Positions 24,361 through 34,610 of a DNA stretch of 64,000 nt are shown in pieces. The stretch is from positions 4,292,001 to 4,356,000 of the forward strand of contig NZ_BNED01000005.1 of NCBI RefSeq assembly GCF_016755875.1, read 5' to 3'. The notes below the pieces were generated by a model. It was not told the origin of the DNA, did not search any database, and saw nothing but the letters and a program-made list of their open reading frames with translations. Each line of letters opens with the position of its first letter. Within the stretch, counting starts at the first letter, position 1. The DNA comes from Streptomyces spororaveus (GTDB taxonomy: Bacteria > Actinomycetota > Actinomycetes > Streptomycetales > Streptomycetaceae). Both the position numbers and the translations under genes were made by a program.

Positions 24361-25980
24361 TCACTCTTCCGAGTTGGTACCGCCACCGCCGGGGCCGGCG
24401 GGCCCGCCGCCGCCACCGCCCGTCTCCGTCGGCTTCGTCGGCGTCGTCGAGGGCTTCGGCGACGTGCTCGTCGTGGGCTTCGTCGTCGCCGTGGCGGTCG
24501 GCGAGGTCGTACCCGTCGGCGAGTGCGTCGCGGTGGCCGTCGGCGACTGGCTGAAGGTCTGCGACCGGGTACGGGTCGGCAGGGGCGAACTGTCGTTGGT
24601 GGCCGGGGAGTTGTCCTGGGTCTGCGGCGCGGTGGTGAGGCTCGGCGCCGGGGACTTGCTCGGCTGGTCGCCCGGGGTGCTCTGGGTGGTCTCCGGCTTC
24701 TTCTTGTCGCCCTTGCCCACGGTGTTGACCGCATAGGCCACGCCGCCGAGGACCGCGACGATCGCGAGGACCGCGAACAGCCATGCCTTCCAGCGGCCGC
24801 CGCCGCCACCGCGGTCGTCGTAGCCGTCGTATCCGTCGTAGCCGCCGTTGCCGGCCACGCCGTGACCGCCGGGGAAGGCCGAGCCGTCGTCCGGGTTCAG
24901 CGAGGGCACCATCGGCTGCTGGAACTGCGAGGTCGAGGCGTGCGCCCCGTACTGCTGCTGGCCGCCGCTCCCGCTCACGGGCATGGCCGTGGTCGCGGCG
25001 GCGCCGCCGCGCCCGTGCGGCAGGGCCATGGTGACCGGGCCGGTGCTCCAGGTGCCGGTGTTCGGCCCCTGGTCGTGCAGCATCTGGAGCGCGTACTGCA
25101 CCAGTCCGCGCATCTCCTCGGCGCTCTGGAACCGGTCGTCCGGGTCCTTGGCGAGGGAGCGCATGACCAGGCCGTCGAGTTCCTGCGGGAGGTGGCCGCC
25201 CTCCGGCAGCTGCGAGGGCGGCACCGGCGCGTCCTGGACGTGCTGGTAGACCACCGACAGCGGGGTCTCGCCGGTGAACGGGGGACGCAGCGCGAGCAGT
25301 TCGTACAGCAGGCAGCCGGTCGCGTACAGGTCGGAGCGGTGGTCGACGGCCTTGCCGAGGGCCTGTTCGGGCGACAGGTACTGCGGGGTGCCCATGACCA
25401 TGCCGGTCTGGGTCATCGTCGACTGGGCGCCATGCAGAGCGCGGGCGATGCCGAAGTCCATCACCTTGACCGCGCCGGTCTCGGTGATGATGACGTTCGC
25501 CGGCTTGATGTCGCGGTGCACGATGCCGTGCTGGTGCGAGTACGCGAGCGCCTCGAGCACGCCCGAGGTGATGATGAGCGCCTGCTCGGGCCCCGGGGCC
25601 TCGGCACTGAGCAGGAGGTCCCGGATGGTGCGGCCCTCGACGAGCTCCATGACGATGTACGGAACGGTGTTCGGGCCGACCTTGTCCTCGCCGGAGTCGT
25701 ACACGGCGACGACGGCGTGGTGGTTGAGTCCGGCGACCGACTGGGCCTCACGCGTGAAGCGGGCCTTGGACACCGGGTCCTCGGCGAGGTCCGCGCGCAG
25801 CAGCTTCACGGCGACGGTCCGGCCCAGGCGGACGTCCTCGGCCGCGAACACCTCGGCCATGCCGCCGCGTCCCAGCCGGTGCGTCATCCGGTAACGGCCG
25901 TCTCCCACCAGGCCGCCGGCGCCCCAGTGCTCAGGACCATCGGTCATCCCGGCGCCGTTTCCATCGGGTTCGGGTGCCAT
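24361..25980 (-). CDS. Membrane Ser/Thr protein kinase with Ser/Thr/Pro-rich extracellular tail
   Basis: A 539-residue Hanks-type kinase. The kinase domain covers residues 30-290: GRGGMAEVF glycine loop, VAVKLL lysine, HRDIKPANV catalytic loop, DFGIAR and the activation-loop GTPQYLSPEQALG. A Gln/Gly-rich juxtamembrane region follows, then one membrane helix (AWLFAVLAIVAVLGGVAYAV, about residue 400). The outside tail is about 110 residues of Thr/Ser/Pro repeats ending in polyglycine. There is no PASTA or other recognisable sensor domain, unlike its divergent neighbour. The ATG at 25980 has GAGGACT upstream. It may be autophosphorylated on the activation-loop MTQTGM threonines. Confidence 0.92.
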   Translation of the reverse strand: MAPEPDGNGAGMTDGPEHWGAGGLVGDGRYRMTHRLGRGGMAEVFAAEDVRLGRTVAVKLLRADLAEDPVSKARFTREAQSVAGLNHHAVVAVYDSGEDKVGPNTVPYIVMELVEGRTIRDLLLSAEAPGPEQALIITSGVLEALAYSHQHGIVHRDIKPANVIITETGAVKVMDFGIARALHGAQSTMTQTGMVMGTPQYLSPEQALGKAVDHRSDLYATGCLLYELLALRPPFTGETPLSVVYQHVQDAPVPPSQLPEGGHLPQELDGLVMRSLAKDPDDRFQSAEEMRGLVQYALQMLHDQGPNTGTWSTGPVTMALPHGRGGAAATTAMPVSGSGGQQQYGAHASTSQFQQPMVPSLNPDDGSAFPGGHGVAGNGGYDGYDGYDDRGGGGGRWKAWLFAVLAIVAVLGGVAYAVNTVGKGDKKKPETTQSTPGDQPSKSPAPSLTTAPQTQDNSPATNDSSPLPTRTRSQTFSQSPTATATHSPTGTTSPTATATTKPTTSTSPKPSTTPTKPTETGGGGGGPAGPGGGGTNSEE

Positions 25981-26209
25981 CAGTCCTCGCCGTCGTATCT
26001 CTCGGCCGCCGCTCGGCGGTCGTCCTCTTCGTCGGTGCTCCGGTGAACGCTACAGCCTCGGAACCGGTCACCGTTCGGACAAAGCCGCCTGTGCCCGTGT
26101 GGTCACGGAACGGGCACCTGGCTTGACGTGTGCTTGCCCTCGGGCAGACTGGGCGCCATATGCGCCCGGCCACCGGCGTGGGGACACATCGCGAGGGGAA
26201 GCAACAGTC

Positions 26210-27886
26210 ATGAGCCAGGACGGCACTCAGGGCCAGTACGCGGGCGGCTCTCTGGCCGGTGGCCGTTACCAGCTAAGGGACTTGCTCGGTGCGGGCGGCA
26301 TGGCGTCCGTGTACCTGGCGTACGACTCGGCCCTCGACCGGCAGGTCGCCATCAAGACGCTCCACAGCGACCTCGGCCGGGAGCAGTCCTTCCGCGAGCG
26401 TTTCCGCCGCGAGGCCCAGGCTGTAGCGAAACTGTCGCACACGAACATCGTCTCGGTGTTCGACACCGGCGAGGGCGAAGTGACGTTCGGCGGCGCCGGC
26501 GGCGGCGACGGCGCGGTGATGCCGTACATCGTCATGGAGTACGTCGAGGGCCAGCCGCTCGGCTCGGTGCTGGAGGCGGACATCCGCCAGTACGGGGCCA
26601 TGCCGGCGGACAAGGCCCTGAAGGTGACGGCCGATGTGCTGGCCGCCCTGGAGACCAGCCACGAGATGGGGCTCGTCCACCGCGACATCAAGCCCGGCAA
26701 CGTCATGGTGAACAAGCGCGGCGTGGTCAAGGTCATGGACTTCGGCATCGCCCGCGCCATGCAGTCGGGGGTCACCTCGATGACCCAGACCGGCATGGTC
26801 GTCGGCACCCCGCAGTACCTCTCGCCCGAGCAGGCGCTGGGGCGCGGGGTCGACGCCCGTTCCGACCTCTACTCGGTCGGCATCATGCTGTTCCAGCTGC
26901 TGACCGGGCGGATCCCGTTCGACGCGGACTCGCCGCTGGCCATCGCGTACGCCCACGTGCAGGAGGAGCCGGTCGCCCCGTCCTCCGTCAACCGCTCGCT
27001 CACCCCGGCGATGGACGCGCTGGTGGCGCGGGCCCTGAAGAAGAACCCGAACGAGCGTTTCCCCACGGCCGCGGCCATGGGCGACGAGGTCGCGCGGGTG
27101 CTGGGCTCCGGGCAGACCGGGGCGCCGGTCATCGTCCAGGGCCAGGGGCCTCTGAGCAGTGGCGCGGGCGTGGCCTCGGCCGTGTTCCCGCCGGTGGAGT
27201 CCGGGTACCAGGCGCCCCCGCAGTCGGTGCAGCAGCCGTACCAGGCCCCGCACACCCCGCCGCCGGCCCCGTACGCGCCGACTCCGGCCCCCCAGCAGCA
27301 CGCGCAGGGCGGCTACGCCTACCCGCACACGCCCCCGCCGCAGCAGCAGTACGCGCCGCAGACCCCGCCGCCGTACACGATCTCCCCGACGGGCGCGGGG
27401 TCCGGCGCGGGCTCGTCCGCGGCGGGCGGCGCCGGCAAGCGGAACATGCCGGTGCTCGTCGGCGCGATCGCGGTGGCCCTGCTGGCCGTCGGCGGTCTGA
27501 TCGCCGCGATCTCGATGAACGGCGACGACAAGGACAAGGGAGGGACGACGGCGGACCCCGGGAGCTCCACGGCCGCCTCCGCGTCCGCGAAGGCCGGGTT
27601 CAAGGGTCCGGACACCACGCGCACGATCGACCCGAAGAAGTGCTCGGAGCCGGTGAAGCACTACAGCGAGGCCGGCAAGTACATGGCGCCGGACCTGAAG
27701 TACAAGAACCTGCTCTCCGTGAAGGAGTGCATCCAGGCCTCGGGCGGCAAGTACAAGATCGAAACGAAGGACGAGGCCGTGTACGGCAAGGACACGGTGC
27801 TCTTCCAGTCCCCGGCCGCCGGGGAAAAGATCAACAAGGAAGGCACGGAGTACACGCTGACCGTGTCGACCGGCAACCCCGAATAG
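26210..27886 (+). CDS. Membrane Ser/Thr protein kinase with one PASTA-like domain
   Basis: A 558-residue Hanks-type kinase. The motifs are GAGGMASVY, VAIKTLHSDL, VHRDIKPGNVMV, DFGIARAM and GTPQYLSPEQALG within residues 12-275. A long Pro/Gln-rich juxtamembrane linker follows (PPPAPYAPTPAPQQHAQGG). One membrane helix (MPVLVGAIAVALLAVGGLIAAI) then leads to an extracellular part. Its last 65 residues resemble a single PASTA domain (LLSVKECIQASGG ... VLFQSPAAGEKINKEGTEYTLTVSTG), a fold that senses peptidoglycan fragments or beta-lactams. The ATG at 26210 has GAGGGGAAG upstream. Divergent from the other kinase over about 230 bp. A strong terminator follows. Confidence 0.92.
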   Translation: MSQDGTQGQYAGGSLAGGRYQLRDLLGAGGMASVYLAYDSALDRQVAIKTLHSDLGREQSFRERFRREAQAVAKLSHTNIVSVFDTGEGEVTFGGAGGGDGAVMPYIVMEYVEGQPLGSVLEADIRQYGAMPADKALKVTADVLAALETSHEMGLVHRDIKPGNVMVNKRGVVKVMDFGIARAMQSGVTSMTQTGMVVGTPQYLSPEQALGRGVDARSDLYSVGIMLFQLLTGRIPFDADSPLAIAYAHVQEEPVAPSSVNRSLTPAMDALVARALKKNPNERFPTAAAMGDEVARVLGSGQTGAPVIVQGQGPLSSGAGVASAVFPPVESGYQAPPQSVQQPYQAPHTPPPAPYAPTPAPQQHAQGGYAYPHTPPPQQQYAPQTPPPYTISPTGAGSGAGSSAAGGAGKRNMPVLVGAIAVALLAVGGLIAAISMNGDDKDKGGTTADPGSSTAASASAKAGFKGPDTTRTIDPKKCSEPVKHYSEAGKYMAPDLKYKNLLSVKECIQASGGKYKIETKDEAVYGKDTVLFQSPAAGEKINKEGTEYTLTVSTGNPE

Positions 27887-27947
27887 CGCGACCGCTGCCG
27901 CCGCGCGCCGTCGCGCGGCGGCGCGGCACGGACCCCGGTCCGGCACA

Positions 27948-27991
27948 CCGGCATCCCGGGCACCCGACAGGGTGTCCGGGATGCCGGTTTT
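27948..27991 (+). terminator. Intrinsic terminator after the PASTA kinase
   Basis: An 18-bp stem (27948-27965 with 27970-27987, one G-U pair) closes a 4-base loop and is followed by TTTT, a near-textbook rho-independent terminator. It separates the kinase gene from the small secreted-protein gene at 28069. Confidence 0.88.
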
Positions 27992-28068
27992 GCCCCGCTG
28001 TGCAAATCTGGGCGCATATCTCTGACGCGCAGCGAGCAGCTCGTGGCTCGGGACGGGAGGGGCTCCCC

Positions 28069-28542
28069 GTGATCCAACGCTTCCGCCCGCCGCACTGGCT
28101 GGCCTGCGCGGCCCTGGCCGCCGCCGCGGCCGTGCCCTCCGCCTCCGCGTACGCCGGCCCGTTCCACAGCCCGCCCCGGCACGTCGCCGCCCCCGCCTCG
28201 CCGGACGACCCCTACGAGGAACTGGCCGGCAGCCTCGCCGGCGTCGGGCGGGAGCACCCCGGACGGCCGGCCGGCGAGCCCGCCGACCCGGAGCTGGTCG
28301 TGGCCGCCTCCCGGCCGCTGCCGGCCCGCCCGCGCACCGAGCCCGCCCCCCGGCCCACCCCCAGGCCGACCACCGTGGTCGCCGCCCCGAGCCCGCCGCC
28401 GACGGTGGTCAGAGCCCTCGGCACCGGACCCAACGACCGGGCCGCCGATCTGGCCGCGCACATACTGCCGCTCGGCACCGGATTCGCCCTGATGGGGCTC
28501 GGTCTCGGCTATCTCGGGTTGCGGCTGCGCCGGGGGATGTGA
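28069..28542 (+). CDS. Small secreted, membrane-anchored Pro-rich protein
   Basis: A 157-residue protein of unknown function. The N-terminus is a signal peptide (basic start, WLACAALAAAAAVPSASAYA, likely cut after AYA). The middle is a Pro/Arg-rich, presumably unstructured outer segment (PRPTPRPTTVVAAPSPPPTV). The C-terminus has one membrane helix (ILPLGTGFALMGLGLGYLGLRLRRGM) followed by a basic end, which would leave it anchored with a short inside tail. The GTG at 28069 follows GGGAGGGGC by about six bases. It has its own transcription unit after a strong terminator. Small anchored proteins of this layout are common in Streptomyces; no role is proposed. Confidence 0.75.
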   Translation: MIQRFRPPHWLACAALAAAAAVPSASAYAGPFHSPPRHVAAPASPDDPYEELAGSLAGVGREHPGRPAGEPADPELVVAASRPLPARPRTEPAPRPTPRPTTVVAAPSPPPTVVRALGTGPNDRAADLAAHILPLGTGFALMGLGLGYLGLRLRRGM

Positions 28543-28615
28543 CCGGCCCGGACCACCGCCTCCGGCCCCGCGTCCCCCGTAAGGCGTACATCCGAGGGTG
28601 GTTGCCGTGCGTGAA

Positions 28616-28641
28616 CATACTCGGTATACATACCGAGTATG
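28616..28641. promoter_or_regulatory. PadR operator covering the -10 box and start codon
   Basis: A perfect inverted repeat: CATACTCGGTA (28616-28626), spacer TACA, TACCGAGTATG (28631-28641). The right arm includes the ATG of the PadR gene. A TATACA box at 28625-28630 lies in the centre, eight bases before that ATG. A bound repressor would cover the promoter and start of a leaderless message, so negative autoregulation is likely. PadR proteins bind ATGT/ACAT-type halves of comparable length. Confidence 0.72.
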
Positions 28642-29295
28642 TCGATCCGTCACGGGCTACTCGCCCTGCTGGAACGGGGTCCTCGGTACGGCTCCCAGCT
28701 GCGCACCGAGTTCGAATCCCGCACCGGCTCCACCTGGCCGCTCAACGTCGGGCAGGTGTACACGACCCTCGCCCGTCTCGAACGGGACGGCCTTGTCGCC
28801 CCCGGCGGCGAGGACGCCGCCGGCCACACCCTGTACGCCATCACCGACGCCGGGCGCACCGAGCTGCTCCAGTGGTACGAGCGCCCCGTCGACCGGGCCA
28901 ACCCGCCCCGCGACGAACTGTCCATCAAGCTCGCCATGGCCGTGGGGGCCCCCGGCGTCGACATCCGCGCCGTCATCCAGTCCCAGCGGCACGCCACGAT
29001 CAAAGCGATGCAGGACTACACCCGGCTCAAGGCCACGGCGCTCGCCGCGGTCGAGAGCGGCCGGTCCCACGAACGCGACGACGTCGCCTGGCTGCTCGTC
29101 CTGGAACAGCTGATCTTCCAGACCGAGGCCGAGGCCCGCTGGCTCGACCACTGCGAAGCCCGGCTCGTCCGGCTCTCCCTGCCGGCCGACCGGAGAGCCG
29201 CCGAGCCCGAACCGCCCCAGGCCGCCACCGCCGAGACCCCGACCCCGACCCCGACCACCCGGCCCCGTCGTACCGCTCGTACGCGCCGTGGCTGA
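28639..29295 (+). CDS. PadR-family regulator of the adjacent ABC exporter
   Basis: A 218-residue PadR protein. The winged-helix domain covers residues 1-85 (SIRHGLLALLERGPRYGSQLRTEFE, WPLNVGQVYTTLARLERDGLV, HTLYAITDAGRTEL). A Vir-type C-terminal helical dimer domain follows (LSIKLAMAVGAPGVDIRAVIQSQRHATIKAMQDY), then a Thr/Pro/Arg-rich tail. The ATG at 28639 lies inside the palindrome at 28616-28641, so it is probably leaderless and autorepressed. The ABC ATPase and permease genes follow on the same strand, the usual exporter-regulator group for antimicrobial peptide or drug resistance. The inducing ligand is unknown. Confidence 0.9.
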   Translation: MSIRHGLLALLERGPRYGSQLRTEFESRTGSTWPLNVGQVYTTLARLERDGLVAPGGEDAAGHTLYAITDAGRTELLQWYERPVDRANPPRDELSIKLAMAVGAPGVDIRAVIQSQRHATIKAMQDYTRLKATALAAVESGRSHERDDVAWLLVLEQLIFQTEAEARWLDHCEARLVRLSLPADRRAAEPEPPQAATAETPTPTPTTRPRRTARTRRG

Positions 29296-29320
29296 ACCAC
29301 CGTTCCAGGGGGGACACTCC

Positions 29321-30075
<755 letters not shown>

Positions 30076-30079
<4 letters not shown>

Positions 30080-32937
30080 CCGCTCCACTCCAAGGCTGGT
30101 ACCACTCCTGGGTCGCGGCCCTGCGCATCGCCCGCCGCGACGCCTGGCGCGCCAAGGGCCGCAGCTCCCTGGTCCTCGCGATGCTCGCCCTGCCGATCGT
30201 CGGGGTGAGCGCCGCCGACCTCACGCTGCGCAGCGCCGAACTCTCCCCCGAGCAGAGCGTCACCCGGATGATCGGCACCGCCGACGCCCGGGTGAGCCAC
30301 TCGCACATGTCCGGGCCCATCAACCAGAGCCCCGACAGCCGCACTTCCGCGCCCGTCGGCGGCTACAAGGCGTACGACCCCTCGAAGTCCACTCGGGACA
30401 AGCCGGAACCGGTGGAGTCCGCGCTCCCGCCCGGGGCCCAGGTCCTCAAGGACAGCAGCGGCTACGCCAAGGTCCGCACCACGCACGGACTGCTCGACAC
30501 CCAGCTGCGCGAAATCGACGCGCACAGCCCCCTGGTGAAGGGGATGATCACCCTCGACCGCGGCCGGCTGCCCGAGAACCCGGGCGAGGTCATCGCCACC
30601 CGGGCCTTCCTGAAGGATTCCGGCTTCTTCGTCGGCTCCTCGGTCACCCCGCGCGGCGCCACCTCCCCGTACAAGATCGTCGGCGCCTACGAGCTGCCGG
30701 ACGAACTCGGCCGCCCCGAGATCATCGCCCCGCCCGGGACGCTCATCGCCCCGCTGAACAAGGCGCTGACGGAGTCCGGCGGGCGCACGGTGACCCCCGA
30801 CGACAGCTACCTGGTCAAGGTCGGCGGCGCGGGTGTCACCTGGGACGCCGTCAAGGCGGCCAACGCCAAGAGCCTGCTCGTCCTCTCCCGCGCCGTCATC
30901 CTCGACCCGCCCGCCGACTCCGAGGTCCCGCTCTACCGCGACGAGCCGGCGTCGAAGTTCCAGGGCGAGGGCAACAAGGTCGTCGAGACGGCCATCCTGG
31001 CCACCGTCGTGGGCCTGGCCATGCTGGAGATCTGCCTGCTCGCCGGACCGGCCTTCGCCGTCGGCGCCCGCCGCTCGCGCCGCCAGCTGGGCCTGGTCGG
31101 CGCCAACGGCGGCGACCGGCGCCACATCCGCTCCATCGTGCTCTCCGGCGGGCTGGTCATCGGCGCCGTCGCCGCCGTGACCGGCACCGTCGTCGGCATC
31201 CTGCTCACCGTCGTCCTGCGACCGGTGCTGGAGGAGACCCTCGGCAACCGCTTCGGCGGATTCGACTTCCGCCCGCTGGAACTGGCCGGCATCGCCCTGC
31301 TCGCCGTGTTCACCGGCCTGCTGGCCGCGATCGTGCCGGCCGTCACCGCCTCCCGGCAGACCGTGCTGGCCTCGCTGACCGGCCGCCGCGGCATCCGCCG
31401 CGCCAACCGGGTGCTGCCCGTCCTCGGCCTGATCGCCGTCGCCGTCGGCGCCTCGATCGCCCTCTACGGCACCACCTCGAAGCTGGGCAGCACCGTCGTG
31501 GCGGGCGGCAGCGCCCTCGCCGAACTCGGCATCGTCGCCCTCACTCCAGTCCTGGTCGGCCTGTTCGGCCGGCTCGGGCGGTGGCTGCCGCTGTCGCCGC
31601 GGCTCGCGCTGCGCGACGCCGTGCGCAACCGCGGACGTACGGCGCCCGCGGTGGCCGCCGTACTGGCCGCCGTCGCCGGAACCGTCGCCGTCGCCACGTA
31701 CCAGCAGAGCAACGACGTCCAGATGCGCCAGGAGTACCGGGCCGACCTGCCGCACGGCACCGGGCTGCTGCAGGCCTCCGAGAACGGCGCGTACAAGGAG
31801 GTGCCCGCCCTGCGCGAGGTCCTCTCCAGGGAACTGCCGCTGGCCCAGCGGGCGGACGTCGACCGGCTGGTCGTCGGCAAGCCGAGCTGCGAGTCGTACT
31901 CCTCGGACCCCGGCTGCGGCCGCGCCGAGGTCATCACGCCCAAGGACCAGCGCTGCCCGCTCTACGAGGACGCCAAGGGCAGCGATGCCTTCACCGAAGC
32001 GCAGCGCAGGGAACTGCGCCAGGACTGGCGCTGCCAGGAGCCCTGGCACGGTATGGAGCATTCCGTCCTCGTCGGCGACGACAAGCTGCTGAGCGTGCTC
32101 GCGGTCACCGACCCGGGCACCGTGGCCGCCCTCAAGTCCGGTCAGGCCGTCTCCTTCGACAAGCGCCAGGTCAAGGACGGCAAGCTCACCCTGCGGATCA
32201 TCACCGACCAAGGCGAGAACGACATCATGACCGGGCGCTACGACGAAACACCCGGTGAGGACAAGGTCCTTCCCGTCCACCTGGCGCCCGACTCGGCCGA
32301 GGGCTGGGGCGTCGAGCTGATCCTGCCGCCCACGGCCGCCAAGGCCGCCGGACTGACCACCGCGCCCGTGGGCTCGTTCTTCAGCCTCGACGGGACGGCG
32401 TCCACCGAGCAGCGCCAGAAGCTGGACGGGGAGATCGACCGGATGGGCGTGGACACCTCCCTGCGCATCGAGGCGGGCTACCAGGGCGACAACAGCATCG
32501 TCATGCTCGCCCTCGCCGTCTTCGCGGGGCTCGTCACCATCGGCGCGGCCGGCATCGCCACCGGGCTGGCCCAGGCCGACGCGGAGGCCGACCTGAAGAC
32601 GCTGGCCGCGGTGGGCGCGGCACCGCGGGTGCGGCGGACGCTGAGCGGCTTCCAGTGCGGGGTGGTCGCCCTGATGGGCGTCGTCCTGGGCTCGGCGGCC
32701 GGGATCCTGCCCGCCGTCGGCCTGCGCCTGACGCAGCAGCGGGAAGCCGAGTCGCTCTACCGGCGGTCGATCGAGCAGGGCTACACGTCGCTGACGGAAG
32801 CGGCGCCGTTCGTACCGATCTCCGTGCCGTGGGAGACCCTCGGCGGGCTGCTCGTCGTGGTCCCGCTGGGCGCGGCCCTGCTGGCGGCCCTGGTGACCCG
32901 ATCCAGCGGCGCACTGGCCCGCCGGGCCGCGGGTTAA
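30076..32937 (+). CDS. FtsX-like ABC transporter permease, large
   Basis: A 953-residue permease with the duplicated FtsX layout. It has an N-terminal helix (RSSLVLAMLALPIVGVSA), a long extracellular domain, and a three-helix FtsX core at about residues 310-430 with VGLAMLEICLLAGPAFAVG and the R-R-LGLVGANGGDRRHIR coupling motif. A second half follows with another large outside domain and a final FtsX core (ALAVFAGLVTIGAAGIATGLAQAD, LAAVGAAPRVRRTLSGFQCGVVALMG). The second outside domain contains several cysteines (SCESYSSDPGCG, RCPLYED, WRCQEP), probably disulfide-bonded. GTG start overlaps the ATPase stop. With the ATPase it forms a MacB-like pump; the substrate is not predictable. Confidence 0.92.
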
Positions 32938-33048
32938 GACCGCGGCCGGACCCGGGGCGGGTACCAGGCTGGTGCCCCCGTACAGGGTGGATCACGACTG
33001 TACGGGGGCACACCGTGTGAGTACGGAGGTGTGCGAGAGAATGACGGC

Positions 33049-33588
33049 ATGGAGATGCCGAGGAGTGAACGGTCGCAGGACAGCCCCCCGCACGTCCTGA
33101 TCGTGGGACAGGACGGGACGGCGGTCGGCGACGCCGATGACGAGTCGCGCGAGGTCCCGGTGACGGAAATGGTCGAACAGCCCGCCAAGGTCATGCGGAT
33201 CGGCAGCATGATCAAGCAACTCCTGGAAGAGGTACGTGCCGCGCCTCTCGACGAGGCGAGCCGGGTCCGGCTCAAGGACATCCATGCCGCCTCGGTCAAG
33301 GAGCTGGAGGACGGCCTGGCTCCGGAGCTCGTGGAGGAACTGGAGCGCCTGTCGCTCCCGTTCACCGAGGAGGCCATTCCCTCCGAGGCCGAACTCAGGA
33401 TCGCCCAGGCCCAGTTGGTGGGCTGGCTGGAAGGCCTCTTCCACGGCATCCAGACGGCTCTGTTCGCGCAGCAGATGGCGGCGCGGGCCCAGTTGGAGCA
33501 GATGCGCCGCGCCCTCCCGCCGGGCGGCCCGCACGACGACGACGAGGACGGCGGCCACGGCGCGATCCGCTCGGGCCCCTACCTCTAG
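33049..33588 (+). CDS. bpa: Bacterial proteasome activator (Bpa/PafE family)
   Basis: A 179-residue ATP-independent proteasome activator. The core, from VEQPAKVMRIGSMIKQLLEEVRAAPLDEASRVRLKDIHAASVKEL through the AELRIAQAQLVGWLEGLFHGIQ helix, is strongly conserved in the Bpa family, which forms a dodecameric ring on the 20S core. The extreme C-terminus is GPYL, a variant of the GQYL/HbYX-type tail that docks into the 20S alpha-ring pockets. It feeds unfolded or specific substrates (heat-shock repressor in Mycobacterium) to the proteasome. ATG at 33049 chosen, with GAGAGA eight bases upstream; a GTG at 33031 would add six residues but sits against GGAGGT. It stands alone between the permease and mobA. 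Confidence 0.9.
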   Translation: MEMPRSERSQDSPPHVLIVGQDGTAVGDADDESREVPVTEMVEQPAKVMRIGSMIKQLLEEVRAAPLDEASRVRLKDIHAASVKELEDGLAPELVEELERLSLPFTEEAIPSEAELRIAQAQLVGWLEGLFHGIQTALFAQQMAARAQLEQMRRALPPGGPHDDDEDGGHGAIRSGPYL

Positions 33589-33746
33589 CCCTCCGGCGGA
33601 CAGCAGAAAGCGGGTCCGGCCCACGCCCCACGGGCGCGGCCGGCCCCGCTTCCGCCGTTTCGGCCCCGCCGGCGTTCGCGGCGCGGGGGTCCGGGGGCAG
33701 CGCCCCCGGCAACGGCGCCGCACCCGCCCGCCCCATACTCATGGGC

Positions 33747-34610
33747 ATGAGCTACGACGCGATCGTGCTGGCCGGCGGCGCCGCGCGCCGCCTCGGCGGG
33801 GCCGACAAGCCCGCGCTGAGCGTCGGCGGCCGCACACTCCTCGACCGCGTCCTCGACGCCTGCCCCGACGCCCGGACCACGGTCGTCGTCGGCGGCCGCC
33901 GCGCCACCACCCGCCCGGTCCACTGGACCCGCGAGGACCCGCCCGGCGGCGGCCCCGTGGCCGCCCTGGACGCCGGGCTGCGCCGGACCACCGCCGAACT
34001 GGTGCTCGTACTCTCCGCCGACCTGCCGTTCCTCGACCGGGAGACCGTAGGGGCCCTGCTCGACGCCCCCGGGGCGGACGGGGCGATGCTGCGGGACGCC
34101 GACGGCCGGGACCAGCCGCTGGTCGCCGCCTACCGGGCCGAGCCGCTGCGCCGGGAGATCGCCCTGCTCGCCGCCGAGCACGGCACCCTCACCGGGCTCC
34201 CGCTCCGCGCCCTCACCGCCGAACTGGACCTCGCCCGCGTGTCCTCCCGGCCACTCGCGTCCTTCGACTGCGACACCTGGGACGATCTCGCCGCCGCCCG
34301 TGCCCGGATCAGGGAGCATGGAGGCGTGCTGGAGCAATGGATCACCGCCGTCAAGAGCGAGCTGGGCATCGACCTCACCGTCGACACCAAGACCCTCCTC
34401 GACCTCGCCCGGGACGCCGCCCACGGCGTCGCCCGGCCCGCCGCCCCGCTGACCACCTTCCTGGTCGGCTACGCGGCCGCCCACGCCGCCGCCACCGGCG
34501 CCGACCCCGCCCAGGCCGTCGCCGAGGCCTCCCGCAAGGCGGCCGACCTGGCGCTGCGCTGGGCCGACGAGGCAGCGGCCGACTCCGCCGAACAGAACGG
34601 CTCCGGATGA
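33747..34610 (+). CDS. mobA: Molybdenum cofactor guanylyltransferase MobA fused to DUF6457
   Basis: A 287-residue two-domain protein. Residues 1-190 form the MobA nucleotidyltransferase: VLAGGAARRLGGADKPALSVGG (GTP site), LSADLPFL (metal-binding Asp) and RDQPLVAAYRAEPL. It joins GMP to molybdopterin to make bis-MGD precursors. The C-terminal 95 residues (VLEQWITAVKSELGIDLTVDTKTLLDLARDAAHGV...) match the DUF6457 helical domain, which in other actinobacteria is a free protein beside MobA/MoeA. The start ATG at 33747 lies seven bases after a CATACT box, fitting a leaderless message; ATG 33741 is an alternative. Its stop overlaps the moeA start (ATGA). Confidence 0.9.
   Translation: MSYDAIVLAGGAARRLGGADKPALSVGGRTLLDRVLDACPDARTTVVVGGRRATTRPVHWTREDPPGGGPVAALDAGLRRTTAELVLVLSADLPFLDRETVGALLDAPGADGAMLRDADGRDQPLVAAYRAEPLRREIALLAAEHGTLTGLPLRALTAELDLARVSSRPLASFDCDTWDDLAAARARIREHGGVLEQWITAVKSELGIDLTVDTKTLLDLARDAAHGVARPAAPLTTFLVGYAAAHAAATGADPAQAVAEASRKAADLALRWADEAAADSAEQNGSG

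Noticed and set aside
28549..28615. Region before the PadR gene checked for a second small gene
   Set aside because: Only about 67 bp between the secreted-protein stop and the operator; no start with a ribosome-binding site.
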